A stretch of DNA of 64,000 bases from Rhabditophanes sp. KR3021 (Eukaryota; Nematoda; Chromadorea; Rhabditida; Alloionematidae): assembly GCA_963281155.1 (NCBI GenBank), contig CAUJLY010000006.1, forward strand, positions 4,774,001-4,838,000, in the 5' to 3' direction. The position numbers were made by a program, and so were the translations under genes. A model generated the notes under the pieces. The model was given only the letters and a program-made list of their open reading frames with translations, had not been told where the DNA came from and searched no databases. The first letter of the stretch is position 1. Each line of letters begins with the position of its first letter. Positions 48,871-61,100 of this stretch are shown in pieces.

Positions 48871-51800
48871 AGTTAACTTAAACGCGTAATGTATTTGAAG
48901 TTGACGGTATTATAATAATCTATTTAAAATCAAAATTGTTCTAAATTTAATAATCAATGGCTTACCAAATGTCCATTTTCCTTTACAAATTTAATATATA
49001 AACTTACTCTCTGATAATATTACTATTAACTTTTTGTTGCTGTTATCATCTTATTCTAAACAATACAATCATTATTAATCAATCAAATCAGCAACTACCA
49101 CCATGAATCTGTTCATTCCTTTCTATTATTACAAAATTGGAAATGTCTTTCAATGACAACAATTACTTTATAGAATTAAATCAAGTCAAGTAACCAACAC
49201 TTTTATTACTTTTATTTAAATAGGATTTCAATACACAACTTGCATCCTGACTAACGAGTTTAATTATTCCGAATCATTATTATTTTTCCTCTTTGCTTAA
49301 TAATATGTTTTTCTAATGTGTTAGTTATTGTATATATAGCCATCTTATTTTTGAACAACTCTTAATACTCATGCTTTATTAATATATGAAAGCATTTCTA
49401 TTTTGGCATGCCTATTATCATAATTATTAATTCCTATACCAAATTTGAAAAGATTCATTTTATCTATATTCTTACCCATTAATTGGAGCAACCTTTATTT
49501 TGTCCATTATATCCTACCTTGTCCAGCCTTAATTCTCTCCTCGGTATACTATCATATATTGTTCGCATAATGACAAGAAACAAAATATGGCTTTTTCGCA
49601 ATAATAATGTAATATAATAATTGATTTGTTTAATTGTATGGAGTAAACATTTTCACTATGATGAAGATGTTTTACTTCTTTTGATGCATTTTTTAACTAA
49701 TTATCAAATAAATTAAGTTTATTATTTGCAATCGCCTTGTTTTCATTTATGTAATAATATCAAAACACACAATAACCTTTTTACAATAAAGGCCACTCTA
49801 TTGCCATAAACATGAATCTGTTTGTTAATAAGTATCGTAAAACGAATGATCCAGCACGATTTTGTGCTCGAAAAATAAGTCTGTTTCGAGTCACATTGTG
49901 TTTGAATGATGACATCAAATCATAGTTTAAGTTGTAACAATTACCCTTTTACACATATAGCATACTTGAGTAAAAAAAGACATGACACACCAATTTAAAA
50001 TTGGTATCTGGCCAAAAGTTTTCTTTGATTTAACTTAAAAAAGACTACTGTCTTGACATCACCCTCATAAACACCGCATCGTTATACAAAAGTTCTTCAG
50101 CACATGTATACATATATTATTATTTATTATCGCTCTGGTCTGTTTTCAAAGATATTACATTGAGAGTAAGAAAGTTTATGCTCATAACTTATTAAAGGGG
50201 TGAAAAAATGTGTGTATGTATTTTTGAAAGTATATCAAAAAATGCAAATATGTGCAAGAAAAGTTTAATATGTTTGATCGTGGTCCAAGGCAGCCAGTGA
50301 CTTTTTAAAAGAATTTACGATTATTGGATAGTTAGTGTATGAGATAAAATGACATGAACAAGAGCATATTTTTTTGAAGCTTTGATTTATATGAGTTTCC
50401 AAGGGAAATTTCTAGAAAATGTGTGCTTTTGACTCATACATACTCAAAAATAAGCAGTAAGTTAAATTTCACATACATATACACAAATCTTTTTACTACA
50501 TCTAACTTTAACCTTTCGCATTTTCGCTAAAGATAAGAAGTGTTGACAAGGCTAAGGAGAATGATTAAGCCAAAAATTGTTACAAAGTATGTATATGAAA
50601 TTTGTATGTCTTTTACCTCGGAGTGGGTGTTTGAGCTGGATATGTTGCTGCTTTATTTCTCAATATTATTATCATATTAAATATAATCATGGTTCTTATT
50701 TTGAGATGTTTATTATGACAAATGTGATGAAATTTTGATCGCTTTCCAAGTACACGCTTATTTGAAGTAACCAAGATATTGACATCCAAATATATTTTAA
50801 TATCATCACAAAGAAGCACCCTTATAAAACACACATACAAAGTTTGTAAAGCATCAGTAATTTGATCTAAGCTCGAGGAATGAGTCCAATATAATGTATA
50901 AGCATCTTCATTTCATATTTGACTAGACTTATATATACACCTATATATACTTAAAACCTCAACAATTGTCTTTTGCACATTTTTATGTTTATGGTAGTTA
51001 ACAAATAATTATTTTGGTATGGCAAGCATCAGCTTTGAACACTATTTAAAGTCATAATGAACAATTGAGCGGACTGCCGTCAAACAGTTGATTGGCTTCT
51101 CAAACAAGCTAGTCTCTTTTTTGATATAAGTACAGTTTATGGGACTAAAATCGCGGGGATTATCTTAAGACACACCAGTACTGATCAACAAACTTCACCT
51201 TATTTGAGTTATCAAAATCAACAATTAACTATATAAAATTATGATTAGCATAAAGTGACAATTTTAAGCTGTGATATGGACATACAAAGTAGTAACTGAA
51301 AGTGTTTGCTTAACTTTATTAGATCTTGAACCTTTCAATTAATGTTGAACAAAGCAACTTCTTGATCATACACATACCTTCAAAATATGGAAACTTTTTA
51401 TACGACTTTGCTTTTTGCTAATGCATTAATGTGACTGGTATGATGGATATATTTACATCGTATTGAGCATCTTATTGAGCATCTTCTTGATTTGAGAAAA
51501 CATTTATATGATATTTTTTATACGCTCAAGAAGTTTAAGACGGACATTTTTCGCAGATTTTGAGGCAAAAGTGGGACCATATAATTTTACTTTGCATTTT
51601 GATGTATGTTAAAATTTAATTTAATGATTGATATATGTAGAAGAATAAGATATCTGCATAAAATCAACAGATAAAGAATATGTTGGCGATTAAAGTGCCA
51701 CTCAATTGTGGGTTAATTATGAGTTAAAAGAAAAAGCTTGTGTTTAACACTAACTATCTTTTGCTATCTTTAATTCGAGAACTGTGTCTAATGTTGTTGA

Positions 51801-53897
51801 CTGATATGAGAATGCAAAGAAACGCTATAAGTCATTCTAGGCAAATTGTCAGTCATATAAAATAATTTTTAACTTGTGAACGTTTATAAAGACAACTGTT
51901 TGAGAATGGGTAATGGGTATGGTTTCAAATGGCAATGCCGATCAAATACTTATTTATGTGTTAAACTAGGTTCATAAGATAAAGTGTAATACAATAAAAG
52001 TATTCAATCATTCGCTTTCAGTCCTTTGCATTACATGTTGTAATAAAAATAATTAACGTACTTATAAAAAGGCATCTTTGAGATAAACTTTTAGCATGTA
52101 CAGTAAGTATCAATTTCTCCACCAATTTGTTTTAAGATGAGGCATTTGTGGACCAAATGTACGAAGAGTGCAATAGATCATTCCATCTATTTAAACACTT
52201 TATTTGCTGGATGTTGTATGTATATGACTTGAGCAGACATCATATAAACATAGCATTTTGAGATAAAAGAACTTCATATGGCCAATAAATATAAATTTAC
52301 AAAAAGCATGTTTAATAATTGTTAAAGTTTCGATTGTAAACAGTTTACATTTAAGGCAAGCACACCATAGTATTGGCTGGCGAAAGAGAACTTAAACAAA
52401 ACGATTCATGACAAGCACATCACATTATTACTTGAAAAAAAGTTTTAAACAAAACGATTCATGGCACACCATATCATTACTTGCTAAATAGACTTTAAAC
52501 AAACGATTCATGCCAACCACATCACATTATTTTGTTAGGCAAAAACTCTTTAAACAGGCGATTCATAAGGTCTTTGCTTAATTTTCAAACAAAAAAATAA
52601 ATTATTGTGTGTAATATTTAGTTAGTAAAGACTTGAGAAAGTGGCCAGATTCTATAAACAATTACATTGACTTAAGTAAGATTATCCTTTGATAACAAGA
52701 AAAGAACAAAAGACAAACTATATCGGCATGCGAGAGTTTGTTCTAGAAGATCATGATTTCAGTAAACATTCTTGAACTTTACCAAGCTTCTTCTTTTGAA
52801 AGACCTGCCGCGGTTAAGTACAAAAGACATAATGGGTATAACAAAGGAAGTTAAAGAGTAGTTTAAACTTCCGTTAAAGGATTATAAGTGTTCTTAAACA
52901 AGTCAAACTTATATTACTCATGTTTGTGTAAATGATCTTTCAATTTTTGAGGGATTCACTTATCTTTATCAAACATTAAAATATCTTTGATGATCTAATT
53001 GACTTCTTGAAACTATCAGTAATGACATATCAAAAAGATATTAAAGTTTGGTTTTAATTTTGTGTAAAGATCTTTTGATTGTTAGTTTAAAAAAGAAGAC
53101 TGCTTTCAATCAAAGCGAAGTTTTAAATAACAAAAATTTGATTTGTATTAAGTATCTTTTTCAGTGGTTGTGTTTTAAACTACAACATAGGCGATATCTT
53201 GTTTCTTTATTACTTTGTCAAAATGTATGATGATATAAAACCGTTTCAGGTCACCATAGCTTATATTTATGTTGTAGCATATTTCAATGACTTGTTCTGA
53301 TAAATACAGATACGCTCACATCCTATTTAAAAATGATTGTCATAGAGTTTTTGTTCATTTGGCTTCTTAAAGTGTGTGCATATAATGAATGATAAACACA
53401 AATGATTATTATAAGTTAAAGTAGTTGTAGAATAAGCACACACATATCTTCATTGACACAAAAGACGTCGCGCAAGCTAATGATATTTTGACTTGACCTC
53501 ACTAATGAGGATAAGAATGATCAAACCCGGACGTTCATTATTTGCATAGTAAATTATTTTAAGACCGTTGTGGTCACTACCGTTAGCCAACAAAATTGTA
53601 CAGATAATCAATGATGCGAGAAAAGAATCTTGACATGCCTTAAGATAATATCAAGAAGAATCGTAATATTTTTGTAGTGCAAATAATACAACTTTGCGAA
53701 TAAAGAGGGGTCAGTAAAATGGTTTCTAAACTAAGACAATATTTACAACGTTTGCAAAATAAACTGGTTCTCAGTTATATCAAATAAGTTTATTCAAAGA
53801 AAGCGATATAATTCAATTAACTACAATAAAAACTGACTTGCTATAGAAAAAATGAATCAAAAATGCTATGCAAGAGTAAGGTCAGTGTGTTTGTTTT
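48871..53897. other. 5 kb gene desert downstream of the zinc-finger gene
   Basis: No gene supported. The first kilobase probably holds the zinc-finger 3' UTR. The only clear structure is the tandem repeat at about 52340-52570. Confidence 0.5.
52340..52570. repeat. Diverged minisatellite, about 50-54-nt unit, 4-5 copies
   Basis: The unit starts CTTTAAACAAACGATTCATG and continues with a CAnnCACATCACATTATT-like segment. Unit starts are near 52391, 52442, 52492 and 52546, with a partial first copy from about 52352 (GGCAAGCACACCATAGTATT). Copies differ by substitutions and small indels, so it is old. Confidence 0.8.
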
Positions 53898-55649
53898 TTA
53901 CAAATACGTGATTGGATCTGCAAATTCATTATCAACTTCTTCGGGCAATGTACATTTAGCAAGATTATGACTTAAGGAACGGTTAGCTTTTTTATTTATC
54001 GATACCCCGTATAGTGGTTCATTATCTTTATGTTCATGAAAAGATAAGTCAACGGTATTGCATCGCTGAATTTGGTTGAATTTTATGTATTCCGGATTTT
54101 TCGTGCCTCGAGCCATAGCAAGGTGATTCATAGAATTATTCTTCTTGCTTCTAAACAAATATTGTGGATGAGTGCAGATAAAAGGGTTATTAATACTTAC
54201 TGCTGTTTTGCTATATTTTTTCGAGTTTTTATTAACTTGTAAATGTCAATTTCTTCTTGTGATTGATGAAGAACAGAAGTGAAAGACTGAGAATCCGGAT
54301 TTGGAATTCGGACATCATCAGTTACTTTGTGATTCATTTCAATAGAAAATTCTTTCTTAGCAGCTACATTTTTTTGTTTTTTGGAGCATATTAAGAAGCA
54401 GGAGAGTACACGCAAACAGGTGACACGAATTTCATTTTTGATAATTGCATCATTAGCAGAGTAAATTGGTAACCGAAGAGCACAAGCTAACACTGGTAAG
54501 AGGCTTGATACGTCTGTTGCGACTGTATAAAACATTGGCGATGATTTTAGTGAATCATCATCTATATATTCCCAAGAAGCGACAATAACATCGAGTATAT
54601 TAGCCCATAAGTAACAAGTCACAACAATAATAAGGGTGCGAGTAGTTGATCGGACACGAAGCCTATGAGTTCCCAAATCAAAACTAAAATTAAGCATACT
54701 TTTCTTTCTCATTAATTACTTACTTATTTCCATGCGTACAGTTCTGTACCAACTCCTTTATTACATTGTCTTGTTGATATTGCTTATGTAGGTTGTAGAC
54801 AATACTCAAGTTACAGAAAGCTAATATAAAGAATGGGGCAAAAATAGTCGAAATTCGTCTTATCCAAAAGCGCCAAACTACATTGTAAGCTCTGTTGTGA
54901 CACAATTCGCTTAATTGAACCCTCCACCCAGAGAACGTTTCACATTCTCTGTCATGCCAAATGTCAATTTCAAAATACACTGTTCCCCGGAATAGAATGC
55001 CAAAGATGATTGACACCAAGACAAGTAGATGCTTATTTTGATCCATTTTTCTCCATATCATATCCCATCTAAAAGTGTATTATTTAATCAAATGAATGCA
55101 TTGACAGAAATATAAAAACTTATATTACCTTGGGCCTACTTTGGTTTGAAGATATCTTTCAAACGTTGCAATTATCAGTAAAAAAGAAGCAGATGAAAAT
55201 GTGATATTAGACAACGTAAAAGCTGTCCTAAGCCATTCATGCCAGAAAACAAATAAAGTATAATTTTTGAAATATTCAGCATATGTTTGTGTGCTCATGA
55301 TGCCGATGTAGGAAATGGCTACACATAAATCAAAGACACTGAGATATGTCAAATATATCATTCGTCGTTTTCTTAGCACTACAGATCTCACAAATGTAAT
55401 AAAAAGAATCAAATTTTCAACTGCGCTAATAAGGGCAATTATAGTTCCTATAATACCAACCAATATGAATTTGAATTCCTGCAAAATATGATAAAATTAT
55501 ATCTGACACTTTATATTGAAAACCACAAAACTTACCAGGAAAGGCAACCCTTGAAATTCACATAAAGTCGAATTAGTATCAGCTAAACTATCTGTATCAT
55601 TTAGAATAGCCATCGTGAGTGACGAATCATCTGAATCTGAGTATTCCAT
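53898..55649 (-). CDS. Rhodopsin-class peptide-type GPCR (nematode FMRFamide-receptor-like)
   Basis: Exons 55649-55536, 55478-55129, 55068-54724, 54683-54201 and 54150-53898 encode 514 aa. The extracellular N-terminus of about 35 residues carries NDT and NST N-glycosylation sequons. Seven hydrophobic segments follow: TM1 ILVGIIGTIIALISAVENL (conserved Asn), TM2 YLSVFDLCVAISYIG (conserved Asp), TM3 ending ATFERYLQT (an ERY form of the DRY motif), TM4-TM6, and TM7 with LACALRLPIYS in place of NPxxY. The RLPIY form occurs in nematode peptide-receptor groups as I remember them. A long cytosolic tail of about 170 residues follows. The 40-nt intron 4 is unusually short. The ligand cannot be inferred. 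Confidence 0.85.
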
Positions 55650-58165
55650 TCTAGTATCACTTTCCAAAAATAGTGCAACTTTTTATTATAATCTTATCTA
55701 AAAATTAATAATTTTTGGGACTGAGTAAAATTATAAGAAGAAATTCTTGAAAATTAGCAAAAAAATAAAACATATATAGTAATACTTGAATGAATTCAAT
55801 TTTGAAAGTATATCTTAGAGTTTTTATACCAAGCAAAAATATAGTACAATTGTTTAGACATAAAATTGGATAATGATTATTTTATGTAAGGAATAATAAA
55901 CTACTCTTGAAACTTATTTATTTGACAGCATTAATTTAAAACCATTTCAAATTTTCCAGATTGTTTAAATTGTATCTCATTATAAGATTGTTGGTGGAAA
56001 TTATTTACCACCACCGATGGTAAATTATAAGTTGGGCAAAACACAATTTAAGTTATCAGATGTCGAAATAGAATTTCTATTGTTAGAAAATGTTGTTTTA
56101 ACACATAACCGTTTACAAATAATATCTAGATGTTTTTTTAATTTAAATGCATAGTTTATTGTTAGAAAATGGTAATAAAAATTAGACAATATATCATACT
56201 AAAGTTGCTAAAACTAATTTATTAAACGATTATATGCCATATCAAAATATATAAATGATAACAAACTTCTGTTGGCAAACAGTGAAAAGGATTTATGAAA
56301 ATTGACAACAAAATGCATACATTTATATACATTATAAGAGGGATATATGTTTTCAATTTATGAAACCACATTCTATTTTTTGAATACATATTTATTTTAT
56401 ATATAATTTAGATAACCTTTTTCTAGTATGTTTAATAACAAACCTAAATTTAAATTAATTGCTTTGTGTTTGAGATAATATTTTATAAATTACTTCTATT
56501 CAACTTTGAAAATGGAGGCAAAATGAGCATTACTGAAAAAGTTAGTTGAAAAGAATAAAAGTATATTCATTTGATTGATGAAAAAGATCTGTGTGGGTGA
56601 TGGCACTTGAATTTATAACAGTAATGCTGAAATATGTCCAATATACTAAAAAAACATTTTTATAAAAATAAATTCTAACATTTTAAGTGGTTTTATATGA
56701 ACACATCTAAATCTTTTAGAAATGTCCAAAAGCAGGTGATTTATTAAAACAACTTACAAGCTAATTTATAAACTAAAGAAATTAAGTGAAATAAATATTT
56801 AATGGCAAGCAGTTATTTTTTAGCCGAAATATTGTTTTACAACTTTGTATATTATAACAGAATGTACAAATTTAGATTGGAGTCAATGTCAAAATGTTAT
56901 CTAATTTGGCGTAAAAAGTTTATTTGAAAACAATGAAGCCGCATATTTTAAAATGGATTAAATAAAGCATAAGAAATCATGAATTTTGTACTCCAATAAT
57001 TTCTTCATCTATAAATGTCATTTTATAATATTATTTTAATATCTTATACAAAAAACATAAGGTATGTAATATATGTTACTTTGTTTTCCAACTAGCTATA
57101 TGTTGCTTTATTGTGATAATAAGGAAGCTGATAATGAAAAAGTGTTAGTAAAATAGATTCAGCCAAAAAAATATTGAAGATTAATTATTAAAACCTATCT
57201 TTAAACATCAAACGTGTTGTAGAATATACATCTTATGGGATACTATTAATTAAGAAATTTAATTTTCTTAGTGCGATAAGTAATTAAAATATACATTATT
57301 GACAGGAAAATGTCATAAATCTATTAAACAATGCTCTTATCAGTATTTTTTATTAAAATAAAAAGGTAATGGTTTATGTGAAAAGGAAGCAAATTAAATA
57401 AAATGTAAGAATACATTTTTACAGATTGAAGATTATCTGCTTCTTTTTGTGAGTATATTATCCCATAAAGGCAGACGGTACTACCAAAAATAATGCTCTT
57501 CAAATGTGGTAATTTGAAAATTAGGCTAAAACAATTTTATGGTTCTTTCAAATATATTTTGTTTTTTAAAAAGTTGAGTTTTTTAATTTACTAATGTATT
57601 ATTTCCAATATAAAAAACTTATTTGCAATTTAATGGTTACAAAATATATACCCTTGTTATGCAAAAATTCAACTTTCTTGTTTTATATGAAATCTCACTG
57701 TGTTCCTTTTAACAAAACTCGATGTAATTTAAAATATTTGAAAGTGCAACAAAATTACTGGAAAAGGCATCTACTAGTTTAATTTGCATAAAAATTAAAC
57801 ATTAAGAGTACTCAAATATTGCTTATAGATTTGATTTTTATTATCAATATTATTTAATAAACAAGCTTAGCGTATGATTTAAAGAGTATAAATTGCATTT
57901 CAAGGATTGTTATTATTTGAGTAAAGTGATTCTTTGCAATTTAAAAAACACGGAAATTACAATGATATTAGAAAAAGGAATGATTGTAAGATACTTTATA
58001 TGCATAAAATATTTTGTTAGATATAAATATTTTGTAAGATAATTAAATAGCTTCAGTTCAGCTTAAAAAATGTAATAAAAAAATCCGATTGCAAGACACT
58101 GGAATATATAGTAAATAGTTGCTCCGATATTTATCTGTACGATAAATGGGAATTAATAAGTTGAA
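55650..58165. other. 2.5 kb intergenic, no gene seen
   Basis: AT-rich. A small hairpin with stem ATTTACCA/TGGTAAAT lies at about 56003-56026. The plus-strand frame 57594-57782 begins near a TTG/ATG and matches nothing. The region forms the upstream flank of the GPCR and the downstream flank of the SLC4 gene. Confidence 0.5.
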
Positions 58166-61100
58166 TTAAACAGGGATAGGAACATTTTCATAAAAATCTT
58201 TTTCCATCCATTCGTCATCTTCATGTTCATCTTCTCCATCAAGCTACAATAATTGTCTTAGAATATGCAATAATAGATTATAACTTACCGCTTTAATTTC
58301 CTTCTCATCAAAAATCAATGGTATGAGGAATTGCCTTATTAAAATAAATAAGATTAAAACAAATGGAAAGGCCAGTGCAATTTTCTTTTGACTTTTGACA
58401 AAATAAATGAAAACAAGGCAAATGATCTGAATAATTGTAAATAAGTGCATCCGTTTCAATTTAACGTTTTCTGTATATGGTTTGACTGGCATATACTTTT
58501 CAGGGATAAAGAATAAAATCATTCTATGTATTAACTGAACACCAGCTAAGTTCATGATACCGAGATACATAAACACGCCAAATAATGTAGCGATGGGAAG
58601 TTTTAACAATGAACCGAGAAAAGTAACAAGCCCAATTAATATACTAACACCAATTGTGGTTACTCGTTGTTCTATAACATAATCAACTTCGGCCCTAGCC
58701 CCCGGAACTTGTTTCTTCATGACTGTTAAAGAGGAACAATGGGCAAGGGATTGTACTGCGGCAGCACACATCCATGGCATACCGAAAATTGAACAGAGAA
58801 AGGCACAAATACCAACCAAAACCAAGTCCCAATTTCTACCACTTCCTTTTCTTAATTTTCTTTCTTTTCTATCTAAAAGCAATTCCGTGATTTCTGTTTC
58901 CACAAACAACAAGATAAAAACTAATAGGGCTACTACAAAGGCAACTGTAACACCAAAAACAATGTGATCTTGGTCCATATAAGGACTAACAAAGACACCG
59001 TGTCCTCTTGCAGTGGTATTTGTAAAGTTTAAATGATCAGGCATCTCAAGATTCTTTATATATGGATCTGGTGTAAACATTTGTACACATGCTGATACAA
59101 TGACGATTGAAATCAAAACCCCAAAGTCACCAAAAATTCTTCTAGCTTGTCTGCCTAAATAAAAACTTTCTCTAAGTTTTTTGAGGAAAAAGGCAACAAT
59201 AAATGTTCCAAACATGACTATGGCTGTTAGTAGGGCAGTATTTGGTTCTGCTTCGGAGCGTTCTATGCAAATTCTTTTTATATGAACTTCAACATCACTT
59301 CTACCAAACTGTTCAAACTCGGTCATATTTCCGTGGTTTGGTCCAATGACATCATCACACTTTTGATGTAAAATTTGATAATATGCATAATTTTCCACGG
59401 GATTCATTTCAAATGTTTTGATTACAAAACGAATGCTTTCAGAAATAAAAATAACTGAAATAAGAGTTGCGAAAATATCTTCGGTAAACCGAGTCACGTA
59501 ATGCAATAATCTCGATCCTTCCAAGCCAACAAGAACTATAGATATGATCATAATGAAAAACCCAGCGTACAGTCGGATTGTTAAAAAGTCCAAATGTGCA
59601 TATGCACAAAAATTTGCAAGAGCTGCTTCAAAAAGTAAAACAGGACCGGTGGCTGACATAATTAAAAGTGGCTGAGCAGAAAAAAGGCCCCAAATAATAC
59701 CACAAATGCACTGGGCAAGCAAAGTTTCAATCGTGCCCATTCGATCTCCTGTATATTGCCCCATCAAACCACCAAAAGTAATTGCTGGCGCAAAACTGGC
59801 AAAAAACATAAAAATAATACTTGTAAAGCATTGGAAATTAAGAGCATCCTTGTAGTCAGAGGAATAATACTTGATTCTTTGCGTTATATCTGCCCGAAGA
59901 CCCTTAAACAAAGAAAACCCTGATTTGGTGATTTTTCCATTGTTGCTATTTTGTAGTTGATGCTCATGAGCTTCCAAATCTCCACCATTTTTTCTTTTTC
60001 CTCCGAATTCATTATCCTTAGCATTAAGAACAGTGACTGTACGGGCTAAAAATGTATTAGCCAAACTTAATTTAACTATTAAACATACAGTTCTTGTTGT
60101 CATGAATTTCAGCTTCCATTCTTTGTTTTTTCAAATAGCGCTTTATCTCATTATTCCAAAGGGAACTCTTCGAATCAATCTACCCAAATAAACAATATTA
60201 GTAAATACATAACGCTACAATGGACTTACTTCACCTGGGGGGATTATAGTTGATTGTTTAAGGAAATAATCAAGAGCGTCAATTAATTCGGATTTGTGAT
60301 ATGCAGCGTAAGCTACTCGACGGAAATTCTGTAAAACGAAATTTAATTAATAACTGTATTTCATTTATAAAAAGATTGTTTTCAATTTTAAAAGTTATAT
60401 CAAAGAGCGTTTATTATTAAAACTTATTTGTTATATGTAGTTTGAAATAATTGCATCTTATTCCCTCTACTATTAATTAATAGAACCTCTTTTATATAAT
60501 TTCAAATGTTAAACATCAATTTGTAGCCACGTCCCTTACAAATATAAAACAATGTAACCTTTAAAAAACAGAAATGTTTGCATGAGTAAATAATCAAAAA
60601 AGGAAATGATTATATCGTTGAATGACTAATTGAGAACAATAAAAGTTATTAAACAATGATAGAAGTATAAAGGAAACTCTTTTCGCAAAAGATCACTTAA
60701 ATAGAACAACAATTTTAATTTAACATTTATAATATCATTCTTCGAAAAGTTAGATATATGTAACAGAGTAGTTTAGAACGTATTCGTTAAGAAGTACAAT
60801 AATTGTCAATACAAACATAATTTTTCGTTAGTATTCATTGCATTAATGATTAACACTCAGGCTAAATTATTCAAAGTAAGGTATCTAACTATTTAAGATA
60901 AATGTCCAATATAGAAAGGAAATACGTAAACAATTTTCAAGAGTTGTAAGTATTTAGAAAAGATTGTATAAAGTATATACTTGATTAGATAATAAAAAAG
61001 ATCCCCTATATATCTATCAAACACTTTGCTTTCTCTAGACCATGTTTTGACATATAAAAGTGATGCTGCCGTCAATTGTGTTCTTGATGTACTTTTATTC

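Noticed and set aside
57594..57782. 62-codon plus-strand frame in the GPCR-SLC4 spacer
   Set aside because: Lys/Tyr/Leu-rich, no family, no neighbouring exon.
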